A stretch of 64,000 bases of DNA from Hirundichthys speculiger (taxonomy: Eukaryota; Chordata; Actinopteri; Beloniformes; Exocoetidae), in NCBI GenBank assembly GCA_018398805.1, contig JAGFBZ010000172.1, positions 744,001 to 808,000 of the forward strand, written 5' to 3'. Below the pieces are notes generated by a model. It did not search any database, was not told the DNA's origin, and saw only the letters and a list, made by a program, of their open reading frames with translations. The translations under genes were made by a program, and so were the position numbers. Of this stretch, positions 1 through 10,280 are shown piece after piece. Every line of letters starts with the position of its first letter. The stretch's first letter is position 1.

Positions 1-201
1 AATTTCAAAGCACATGTCACAGCTCTAAAACGTTTGAGACCATTCCTCACTGTGACTTATATTGAGCTAGGAATTCACAATCAGCTTTTCATGAATGGCA
101 TAAAAACTATTGTAATGATATATATTAAAATGAGTTAGCCTTTCTTCCAACTGCTGTTTCCCTTCAGTTTGACCAAGACACACTTGGTTGGTCATTTTCA
201 G

Positions 202-3200
202 GATAGCTGGACAAATGAAGCCACGGCCTCTTTTCAGTCATTGTGCTCTGATCGCACCCTAGTGGGTGTTCTGCACTGCTACATCGGAGATGTTTCTACA
301 GCTTTACCTGTGTGACACGCACACCGAAGAGGACATTTATATCCATTCTGTCCTACTGAGCCAAGGTCACGGGGCAGCCTGCAGCCCTGCAGCTGCTGCA
401 GCAGTGAGTCTGCACACAGAAACATTGTTTTTCTATGGTAACAAATCAGTTTTAGATCAGCTGATGGGTAGCGTTTTGAAGAAGTTTGAATTGCCTCAGC
501 GAGACATGACACATGAGTTAATTCATTGGTCGTGTTTTCATTTCTCAGCTATGTGTTAAGGATACACCAGTGAGTCTTTACCTGGGAGAAGGAGTGGCTG
601 ATTTGTCAGAGATAGATGAGGAGCTGATTTCTTCCCTCAAGTCAGCAGACACATCTCAGCAGTCTACTGTGGCCACGCTGAAGGTTGCTCAGACACATGA
701 ATCTTTTTTAGAGTGTCAGGACAGATTGTGGTAGTACAGAAAAACAAACAGTATGGCAACAAAAATGTTTATACCCTGGAAGTGTGTTTCAGTGAGACGT
801 TCACAGATTCTTACCTTCTGTTGCATCACAGAACCAGCTTAAAGTAGAGCTATCCAGCCTGTGAATCTTTTTCTCACCTATGATTTTCACCCACCGCATC
901 AAATCATGCTGTATTCAAAATATCTTGGAAGTGGGGATTTTAAACTTTCTTGCTCTTGTTTTGTTTTGCTACTAATAGCAGATGCTTGTCAGCACTGAAA
1001 TATAATCATTTAACTTAAGAAGAAACCAGTGCTTTGGTTTAATGTTTTATATTCTCAAAGAAGAGACTTATAGTAGGACTTCTTCTTTTAAAAATTCTTA
1101 AACAGATACAAATTTGTATTTTTGTATGCAACATCCCCCTAAAACACCCCTTACGAAACAAACTTCAAACATCAGTAAAACCTGTATCATACAAGTAATA
1201 GTTAAAAAACTTAAAAGAGAGCCTGTAGGCAACAAAAGTTATGTGATTTTAAACAGCCTGCTGGCTGCTGTTAAGATACTCGACTGATCAGCCAAGCTTG
1301 TTCAGTGACTCTTTCAAGCCCTTAAAAGCACATGCAAAGATGTGTTCAAAAAAGGGACAATTGTGCTGTTTGTTTCTGATATTTTGGGTAAAGATTCTTA
1401 CAAACATTTCATCAAGACCTGTGGAAATTGTGTCAACATGTGAAAAGAGGACGTATCTCTCACTTAAAACTAAACAGTTAAAATTATTGTAACAATGTGA
1501 CTATTAATGTTGGCTTACCTATTCTTAGCTTCTCTTTCATGGTTGCTGAGATACAATTTAGGAGTATTTAAACACTCCTTAAACTATTCTAACGTCACCA
1601 GTGCCACTGAATCATTCTTTTTAAACACATCTCATCCCTGCCTGCTACCCTACCTCAAGACTGCATCTCTTCTTTGTCTTCTCAGGGAGAAATGCAGTCT
1701 TTTGCTCCACCATCTGGCACACAGTTCTTATTAAGAATACAATAGCTTTATACAATTAAAGCCCCCAATCACAGCTGTTCTTGATGTTGCTGCACAGACA
1801 AACCATTAGTGTCAGTAATGGTTATCTGGGTGTTTGTGGTACATTTTTTAGCCTGATGTCTTAGTTGTCTCTTTGTCTCCTCTCTCATTATTATCCAGTC
1901 TTTTAGGTTTGCTATTAGGTTTTTAATCTGTACTAACCATAGTTCATATCTTATTAGCCATAGTGTCAATGTTTTAGACTCAATGCGTGACATAAATTGC
2001 ACACAAACAACCACACTCTGATTTTATTTTGCTTAAGGGCAGTTGCAGCCCAGTGCTGCTTAATGTGTAGTCACTTTGCTGTGAAGGTCACAGATGGATG
2101 TTGGACACTGAATAAAAATGTTAGGCAGTCAGTGGGATGGATAGATGTTGGATTGCATGTTGAAAACACTGGAAAGGGAATTTTACTTAGATGTAGATTT
2201 TTTTTAAATATGCTTTTATATTGATTAGATACTGGCAACAGCATTTTGTAATAAAGTGTGTTGTGTGACATGTACTGATTCTGCTAGACAGACCAACGTT
2301 GGCAGAACAATTTAATGACACAAGAAAAGAAACTGAAAAACTCAAAAGCGATTTCCAATGTTGGTCGAAATGTTTTACTTTGGAGTGTCTTACCTTGGAA
2401 TTAAAAAAAAAAAATACTAGAAATGGGTGGTCTACCTCATATGTTGCAATGCGATTTTCGAGTATATACAGCATATTTTGAGTTTGTGGGTGGAGAGCAT
2501 GGGTGAAGATAAAGGTGGGGAACGTGTACTGTTCTATACTGAGCTGGTTATTTTCATTTGAACATATAATACATGTAACTGTTGCATCGTGAGCTGCTAA
2601 GCTTGACACGCCCCCTTTTTAGTCCATGAAGATAAAATGTAAGCGAGCCCATATTTTTCCATTGAAGGATTGGTAATTCAATTTTCGACCAGAGTGTTCT
2701 ACAGAGTGTAAACTCTGGCTACGAAGAGTTTAGACTCTGTAAAGCTCAGAAATCCAGTTTTTCTCAAACCATTACATTGTTTAGGCATCCAGAATGTTAG
2801 GAGCAGTGTCTTGTCATTATCATGAACTCTGAAGCTTTGTAAACCTTTTACAGCACAAGAAAATTAATAATTTTAGTCCATCAAATCTATGTTTTATTTT
2901 TCTCTAAATATTTTCCCTAACCTAAATGTTTTTTTTCCTTCACCCATGGCAGTTTATCATTCAGTGAAGACAGTGCTGTAACTACAATCAGCTTCAGTAA
3001 CATCTGACAATAATAATTATTACAATGTATTCCACTTGTAGCTTTAAGTTAAAAGCCACAAATCTTATGCAGTAAATCAACATTTTGTTGTTGAATTAAA
3101 TAGACACATCCTTAAGTGATAACAGTCTAAACTTTCATCATTCTTATTTATAATAGTCAAATCGATTATATTTAAAGCCATTACACTCTTAGATTTTATA

Positions 3201-6034
3201 AGATAAATATGAATGTAAAGATACATTAGTTTTCTTGATGTCTAAGGCTGAAGAGGAAGAACTTCCCCCACTGGAGCTTATTCAGGATATTGAGGTCATC
3301 CCTGACATTCAGGTAAGATCATTACTGCCATTATTCAGTGTTTGCTATTTTCAATGCTTTCTCTTTTTTGTATGGCTCTTTATTTATTTTTTTGTCTGGA
3401 TATTTTTTCTGCCAACAACTGAAAAAGCTTTTGAATAATGAATTGATTACATTTTTCAAAAAAGTACAAAAAAGTAATGCAGCGTTAACTAGGTTGCGTT
3501 TATTTTAGTAGGAGCATATACAGTCATTTGAATCAGTTTATAGGCATCTATATGTGACACTTTTGGCAATTGAAGGCCTTGTCTATGCTTGGGGATTGTG
3601 AATGAAATTTGGTAATAGTTTGTAAAAGAAAGTTGCTAACAGTTATGTAATTTATTGGTTTCTGTTATTTCTTTCAGAGCTTGGATGCCAGCCCAGTGCA
3701 TTCTCTGATAAATGACATATCCTTCAGTTGTAGTGAAGAGAGGGGAGCCTTGACAAATGCATCTTCTCCCAGCCCAACAAGTCCAACTACTACCTGTCTT
3801 GAACGTCCAGATCTAGTCCGGAACCAGATGACCCAAGCTAACCCTGAAGTATGATGACTTTTTTTCATTCATTCATTCATTTAATTAAATAGACCTCTTT
3901 GGCACATTAATGGACTCTAAAACCACTCTTTCTTTACTGTTCCTTTTCCCTGTTCTCAGACAAAGATCACGACTCCACCACCTAAGCCATCCGGCACTGA
4001 CTCAAGTTCTTGTTCTCCAGCGCCAAAAGAGACGAAGTGCCGGCCAAAAGACTCTGCCTGCTCTTTAGTTGAATCACCTTTGCTCCTGAGGGCGCTGGGC
4101 CTCCACACTTCTCACCTGAGTCAAATCCAGGGCTGCACTCAGGGTACAAAACATGTATCATTTATTTTTTTTGAATTGAGATATACAGTGGACTCTTAAG
4201 TCTTGAAGAAAATAATATACATGTATTCTACTCAAGTGTCAGGATTCAAAGCACACTGTTAAAGTACTGTTAAAGTATGTTATAATTCACTTTTGGCTTT
4301 CAAGTTGGATAAGCAATTCAGTGCAGTTATGAAATCAAGGTTTATTTCAGCTGAGAGGGATCTCTAAAGTCAAGTCCTATGTTGCCCTCAAAGATGTAGG
4401 AAAAAAAATTCATGCTTTTATCAGCTGTCAACTAAACGATACAATGTGCTGTATGTTAATTTAGATCTGTCTTTTTTGTGGCATTTGCAAACAATTCACA
4501 ACACAACAGCTTGACTTTTATCTGGCACAAAAAGCATGATCCCATAACGTCAGGCTTGGCATCTCTCCCCTGACTTCCGGTCCAATTTTGAATTGATTTT
4601 AATATTTCACTGCTTGCTGCTGAAGTTTTAAATGGATTGGTGTTAGCTTATTTATCAAATCTTATTCACATCCACACTCTTGTTAAGAGCACTGCCATCA
4701 ATCGGCCACCTGCTCTGCTCTTTGATGTTCCAAGATCTCGATTAAAACATAGAGATGATCGAAGGTTTTTCTGTGGATGCCCAGAATATGTACATCTTTT
4801 TGCATCTCACTACACGCACCACTCTACCTGTACACATATACAAATCATTTAAAACTACTTCTGCCAGGACGTCAACCAGGGCTGGGCGATATGACCTCAA
4901 ATCAATATTTTTCTAACGAAAGAATACATATTTTAGTGTTTTGTTTTGTTTTTTTAATTACATTTTTTTTTAACTGTTTGAAAGATTAAATTGGGCAAGA
5001 TTAAATTGGTTGCAAGGACATTTTCAATAAATTTTATATAAGTTAATTGCCCAGCCCTAATTTCAGTCTGAGAGGGATAATAAAAACAATTTTATTGTTC
5101 ATTTGTTCCTATTTATAGTTTTTTATTTCCTTATGGTGATAAATTACACCGTCATTGTCTATAGGGATTTTTTTTAAATTAAATTTTTTAAATTGATTGA
5201 AGTACTCATGAGTAGTTAGTGTCTCACGCCTCATAAATTTCATACCAGTTGAAGGAAACACCCAATTAAATATATTTTACATTGTGTTAATTTTGCCTTA
5301 GGCGTTTGCTTATTGCTTTATTACATTTTCTTTATGCAGAAAGTGTCTGCTGCAACCACACTGTCTGTGGTCCTTACAACGTGAGCTGTGTTGCAGTACC
5401 ATGTCGCAAAACAAACCATATCATGTTATAGACTTTGCGAAAAAAAAAAAAAATGAGAGAAATTCTTTATGCATCATACAGAACCGTGCCATTAAGTCAC
5501 ACTCTAAAGACATGCGAGTCCAAAAAGAGGAACCTTGGCATCACAAGTTTAATGACCTCATTATGTATGACTGAGAAGACTATAACTGTTGTCTGCTGCA
5601 GTTTAACCAATAAAATACTCCTAAGTTTTACACACAACCAACAAAATATTCATTTAATGCTTTGTGCAGCAAGCACAATAATTATGGATCAGAAGTCTTA
5701 ATGTAAACGCAAAGCCTTTGTCATTTCCTAATGAGGTTATTCAGTGACCTTCATGAATCTGCACATGTACACTTATTTAGTCCATCTCTGTCACTCTACC
5801 ATGCACACAATGAAAAATTCTTCAATGAAATTAGAGCGTGTCCATGGATGCAGAGAGGGCTTATTGATTTCCATCCTGTTGCTCACAGTGGTGGATGTAC
5901 TTGCAGTGAGAATCTGACACTGATCCAATTAGACCTGTTACCAGAGCTATTTGACCCAACAAGCTGCTTTCATTGCTTTTGTCTTGATATCGATACACTG
6001 CTGCTCTGCCAGGCTTTCACTTGCACCATGTACA

Positions 6035-6068
<34 letters not shown>

Positions 6069-6744
6069 AACAAAGTGGACCAAAACCCATTTATCAATAA
6101 ATCGTCTTTTGCGACTGTAGTATTAGAGAACCTCACACAACTGCACAGATGCAGATAACAACACAAGATAGATAGAGAATTCGTGGATGGCATATTAGAT
6201 TTGTTTTAAGTGTGGTCTGAAAGTGTGCATCTACATTCAGTCAGACTAATTTGACAGCTTAAATGGTTATTTCTTTATCTTTCCATATTTGACACCAGAT
6301 TTGCTTCATACTAAAGTATCAGTCCTCAGCTTTTTTTTTTCTTCTTTTTTTAGGTTGCTCCAGTCTAAAAATACAATTTTTGAAAAACCACAACTCACAA
6401 AAGGGGTCTTGTCTAATGTACTACAAAGTCTGGGACCTAGAATTGAAATGACTCATCATTATTTCAAGAGCTGATAAACATTTTATTATGCACCAAAGCA
6501 GCACCGATGAGAACAACAAAACCATTTTTAAAAAGCAAATTTAAAACTTAAACTCAGCATCAAGCCAAATAATGTGTCATTGCAACTGCTTATGATAGCT
6601 GCTATTCTGTTTATTTAAAATTGTTATAGTTGATATTAGTTTGATATTGATGCATGATTGTGTTTGCCAGGTACACCTGTGTACCCCCTCAACCTGCAAA
6701 ACTCCAGCAGCCTCTTTCCTCTGTTTGGATCAGTCAGGCTGTGA
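202..6744 (+). CDS. tdrd5: tdrd5-like 3' exons, copy A, frame broken in first visible exon
   Basis: Exons are 202-403, 549-683, 3247-3312, 3678-3848, 3960-4143 and 6671-6744, with stop TGA at 6742-6744. They match the last six exons of copy B. The Tudor exon itself would lie left of the window. The first visible exon encodes the end of the extended Tudor region, but it has three T's at 293-295 where copy B has two. That single extra base shifts the frame just after residues HCYIGDV, so this copy cannot make the normal C-terminus as written. Exon 3678-3848 is one codon (Ser) shorter than its twin. Downstream exons remain open and phase-compatible. The insertion could be a real mutation or an assembly error. 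The family role (piRNA pathway, germ granules) is given under copy B. I am confident of the exon set and less sure of the donor at 683, which is weak (AAG|GTTGCT). Confidence 0.75.
404..3246 (+). other. tdrd5 copy A introns (404-548 and 684-3246)
   Basis: Introns by GT-AG logic. The larger one is AT-rich and holds no recognisable exon or complete mobile element. Short open frames here are repeated in copy B only because the whole segment is duplicated. I see no independent coding signal. Confidence 0.6.
4877..5058. mobile_element. Short MITE-like element with inverted ends, copy A
   Basis: About 180 bp in the last tdrd5 intron, bounded by inverted ends: CAGGGCTGGGCGAT on the left and ATTGCCCAGCCCT on the right. 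The interior is AT-rich and non-coding. The ends resemble the widespread fish hAT-like 'gggctgggc' repeats. I could not confirm a target-site duplication. It sits at the same place in copy B, so it predates the duplication or allele split. Confidence 0.6.
6037..6065 (+). repeat. Poly-A tract, 29 A in copy A
   Basis: An uninterrupted run of A in the last intron. The matching tract in copy B (20901-20935) has 35 A. The length difference is typical of microsatellite slippage between alleles or young duplicates. Lysine-rich open frames across it are artefacts. Confidence 0.95.
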
Positions 6745-6786
6745 ACTCCACATCATCCTCTGGAGAACTTCATAAAGCAGTTCAGA

Positions 6787-6792
6787 AATAAA
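6787..6792 (+). terminator. Polyadenylation signal AATAAA, tdrd5 copy A
   Basis: A canonical AATAAA lies 43 bases after the stop codon at 6742-6744, followed by AT-rich sequence. A short 3' UTR ending within a few tens of bases is plausible. The same signal occurs in copy B at 21658-21663. Confidence 0.7.
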
Positions 6793-7050
6793 GAAGACAT
6801 TATTCATGAGTTAATATTCATGTCATTTGAATGTAATTTAGTTAGTTTTGTTTGTGTGCAGTAGTTCAATATTTGTGTAATTGTATCACTTTTATAGCAG
6901 TTAAGACAAAAGAATACAAGAAATGGATGATTGTTCTTTTATTTACGCAATTATCTTGACAGTGTGTCTTTTGACAAAGAGTAATTTTGTTTAATTTTCT
7001 GAAAAGCCCTCAGCTGAATTTACTTATGTAAATTGCTATTTGGGAAAGTG

Positions 7051-7282
7051 TTAAAATAGTTCAAAAAGATGGTATAAATGACATTTGGAAAAAAAAAAAA
7101 GTTTGTTACTACAAATATTATTTTACTTTGGAAAATAAATTCTATTTGATAGAATATTTCATCTTTGTTGAATTGGATTCAGTTTCTTTTCATGTCTACT
7201 TTTTTCCTTTATTTCTTATTAGTGACTTCTCGAATACAAGATAATGAACTGAACTGCTGAATGTACAGTTTATTAGCTGTTT
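7051..7282 (+). repeat. Left member of a local direct repeat pair, copy A
   Basis: About 230 bp that recurs in direct orientation at 7906-8132 with moderate divergence. Shared landmarks include TTCAAAAAGATGG, GGAAAATAAATTCTATTTGA and the end ACTGAACTGCTGAATGTACA. The pair brackets a more GC-rich block. The arrangement repeats in copy B at 21922-22152 and 22777-23003. Confidence 0.85.
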
Positions 7283-7905
7283 TAAAAAAAAAAAAGCTTT
7301 TTTTTTTTCTTTTTTTTAGCAAATTGTTCTGCCACAGTTCATTAGAATGTACTGGCCCCGCCCTGTGGGTTTGGTGTGTCCTTTGGGGCTGGGGGGTGTG
7401 CGCCTTGCCCTCTGTGGGGTGGTTGGACGGGCTGGATGGCTTCTGTTAGGCCTGGGGGGAAATCCAGTGCACTGGTGGAGGTCTGCTGCATGACACTGGC
7501 CCAATACACCAACACTAACTATGATCCAGCTGGTATATGTGGTTGTGGTTTGCTTGATGCTAAAGAGGCGTTGGAGGCCCACATCACTGCTCACTGTTCT
7601 GTGTCTGGCTGCTTTATCTGGGGAGGATACTGGAGACAAACACCATCAAAACTCAAAACACCACACATTCATCTTTATGCACTACATCACACAACTCGCA
7701 TATACTACACCACACATATTACACCACATCATTACTGTCTGTTTTGTCTTCTTGTTTAGTGTCCTTATCTGTCCTTTTGTACTCCATTGTCGGTTATTTA
7801 AGTCCTCTGACAGAATCAAGGTTGTCAGAGTTAATAAAGCATGTTAGATTCATCCAGGTTTTGCCAGACTTGGCATTAACCATTATATATATGCAGATAG
7901 CTGTT
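7283..7905 (+). other. GC-richer block between direct repeats, copy A
   Basis: This block changes composition abruptly. It begins with GC-rich sequence (about 7350-7480) and ends with CA-rich and AATAAA-containing sequence (7825-7850). It lies between two direct copies of a 230-bp unit, as an inserted element would. No transposase, RT or RNA polymerase III box pair was recognised, so I do not name a family. Open frames here lack any familiar domain. Confidence 0.45.
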
Positions 7906-8132
7906 TTAAAAAAAAGTTCAAAAAGATGGCATAAAGGACATAAAAAAGTTGGTCATTACAAATATTTTATTTTGGAAAATAAATTCTATTTGATAGAATA
8001 TTTTTAATCTTTGTTGAATTGGATTCACTTTATTAAACATCTACTTTTTTTCTCCTTTTTTCTTATTATAGTGACTTCTTGAATATAAAATAATGAACTG
8101 AACTGCTGAATGTACAGTTCATTAGCCGTTTT
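7906..8132 (+). repeat. Right member of the local direct repeat pair, copy A
   Basis: Direct repeat partner of 7051-7282, with many single-base and short indel differences from it. It is therefore much older than the A/B duplication, whose copies differ only slightly. Confidence 0.85.
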
Positions 8133-9463
8133 TCCATTATTGAGCCAGGCTGGGCTTAAAACACACTAATTGCCCCTGAGATTCATTCATCGGCAGTAAA
8201 CTCACTCTTGCTCCCACTGTTGAGCTGATGGCCCCTCTGTGGAGCCCGTCTGATCTGCCCTTAATGTTCTGTCATGGTGGAAACATCCCACCACTCATTT
8301 TTTTAATCGGGTGGGATGTCCAGTGTTTAAGTAAGAAATGAAGAGAAAATCCTTGTGAGCAAATTGAACCTAATCACTTACAGAAATGATCCATTGACTT
8401 CAGCAGCAAGCAGAGACGCTACAAGACTGAATGAATATGGCTGTTTTTCTGCAAACAAATGCCTGGTGAGTCGCTGTACCTGTGTCTCCTGAGCTAATGG
8501 ACACAATTTCACCAGATGATTTCACTTACAAAACCAACAACACAAACAAAGATCCTATACTTCCCCAGAGGTTTTAACATACTTTATCTCCTAACACTGA
8601 TCTAAATTGGCTGGGTACAGGAAGTGAAGAGTCCTGGTGCTGCTGCTGCTGCATCAGGATCAGTGCTCCATTCACTGAACATACTAGCAGCAAATGAGTC
8701 ACAAGTCAGTGATGCTGAGTCTTATTCAGGCTGATTAAGTCCAAGGGCAATGCTGACCTGTAAACCGTTTAAAAAGACGGTGATTCAAAACCAGCGTTCA
8801 TCTCTAATTTCAAACGTTTTCTGTCAGGAATCTGCTGTTTTGAATTCACAAAACGGTGGAAGATGGTGAAAAAGGCCTGGCTCCATCTCAGTACGCTCGG
8901 CTTTGGCTCAGTAGTGGAAAAGCAGCTACCAACCCCATCCACATTTGGTTTCACGACACAAATTAGTCTTTATTTTTTTAATTTGATAGTTTAGGAAGAG
9001 GACATTCCTTAAAATATATATATTAGTGAACAAAGGCACACGCCCGCTGGAAGCCTTCACATGTAGGCTCCATTAGTGGGTTTGTGTGGGTGGGGGACGG
9101 TGAAGCTGGGTGAGGCAGACGCTCAGTAAACCTGATTAAGGAAGAGAGTAATGTTGTTGCAGCTGAATTAGCGGCCGGCAGCCACAGAGGACCTGCGTGT
9201 TGAATGAAGCATTAAGATATGATGCCTTTGAATTACAGCGGAAACGTGAAACCAGCTTGTCAAAAAAAAAAAAAAAAAAAGATTTGTGTTTACAGGCTTT
9301 TGGTTCCCTAATTAACTGAAAAGACGAGGTAAAAATGATAATTTATATGTTTACATCCACAGAGGGACTCCTCAGCTGTTCTTGTTGACACATTTTCATT
9401 TAACAGTCTGCTTTGGTGTATAATAAAATGTTTAAAATTATATATACATATTTAAAAATTATT
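8133..9463 (+). other. Intergenic sequence downstream of tdrd5, copy A
   Basis: No gene recognised. It contains a short CTG-type triplet run near 8638-8654 and a poly-A tract near 9262-9280. Around 8465 it differs from copy B, which has a small tandem duplication of a 14-bp unit (23337-23364). Confidence 0.5.
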
Positions 9464-9746
9464 AGGGCTGGGCAACGATTAAAATTTTTAATCTCGATTG
9501 ATCGCATGATTTCCCTGATTAATCACGATTAATCACATTTTATACGGAAAATCAAATTGACTTCAAAAGGTCGAATGTTTATTTTACTCTGTTATGTGCA
9601 AAATGAAAAATAAAGTTAAAAAAAAAAGTAGTGTAAAGGTCACTTATTTAAATGTTCTGCTGCCATATGAACTAAACTGCCATAACATTTGTTGTAAAAC
9701 ACTTTTAACATCAGCACTTGCCAGTAACACATATTTAGTGTAAATC
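9464..9746 (+). mobile_element. hAT-like non-autonomous repeat, copy A, interrupted
   Basis: It starts with AGGGCTGGGCAACGATTAAA, followed by repeated 'attaatcacgattaatcac' motifs characteristic of a common teleost hAT-type repeat. In copy B the same sequence continues past 24616 to at least 24870. Here it is interrupted at 9747 by the left end of a second hAT element, giving a nested insertion. Confidence 0.7.
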
Positions 9747-9758
9747 CAGAGGTGTCAA

Positions 9759-9784
9759 GTAACGAAGTACAAATACTTCGTTAC
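9759..9784. promoter_or_regulatory. Perfect hairpin within hAT left terminus
   Basis: An 11-bp perfect inverted repeat (GTAACGAAGTA and TACTTCGTTAC) is separated by four bases, starting 12 bases inside the element end. Subterminal hairpins and repeats near hAT ends commonly serve transposase binding. That role is inferred here. Confidence 0.6.
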
Positions 9785-10280
9785 CTTACTTAAGTAGAAA
9801 TTTTGGTTATCTATACTTTTTGGAGTAATTATTTTTCAGCCTACTTTTTACTTCTACTCCTTACATTTTTATGCAATTATCTGTACTTTCTACTCCTTAC
9901 ATTTTAAAATAGCCCCGTTACTTCTATTTCATGTCGGCTTATTTTCCTTTCGGTTTGTCATTGTTCAAAAAATAATTCGCCCCATGGTGGTAAAGACTGT
10001 GGTTGGATGATAAATACAAACATATACCACTCTGGCATCCTATTGGTTCGTAGGCAGTGCATCGCACATGACAAATCACATAAAATTAAAGCAAGTCGTA
10101 GTTGTATGGTTGTACGTGTTACGTTAGGCTGGGTAGGTAACAACTAAAAGAATGAGACGGAGACCTGTATCACGTTCACTGTTTACTCGGAACTTATCTC
10201 CAGAACAACATGTGTCACACACAAAAGGGTCCCCGGTACCTCTTAATATAGCTCCACTATATTCTTTACAGAACAGTACG

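Larger units (their letters stand above)
1..9746 (+). repeat. Large direct duplication, copy A (cut by window start)
   Basis: This stretch is nearly identical, base for base and in the same orientation, to 14880-24616. Position 1 matches 14880 and position 9746 matches 24616. The differences I could see are a few per kb: homopolymer length changes, single-base changes (for example near 880 and 897), an 11-bp difference near 9050, a small rearranged patch near 8465, and 3-bp differences near 1266 and 3735. The homology probably continues left of the window. It stops on the right exactly where a hAT element begins. Such low divergence fits either two alleles or a very recent duplication. Confidence 0.95.

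Noticed and set aside
1298..2014. Short frames conserved in both large copies
   Set aside because: Their conservation reflects the recent duplication or allele pair, not selection. There is no domain and they are intronic.
5338..5400. Possible extra tdrd5 exon after the TGCAG acceptor
   Set aside because: The phase needed by the flanking exons (1 then 2) is already satisfied by 4143 to 6671, and this stretch has no suitable donor and open frame.
5731..6120. 129-residue frame ending in a lysine run
   Set aside because: It runs through the intronic poly-A tract, and length differs in copy B. There is no domain and it lies inside the tdrd5 last intron.
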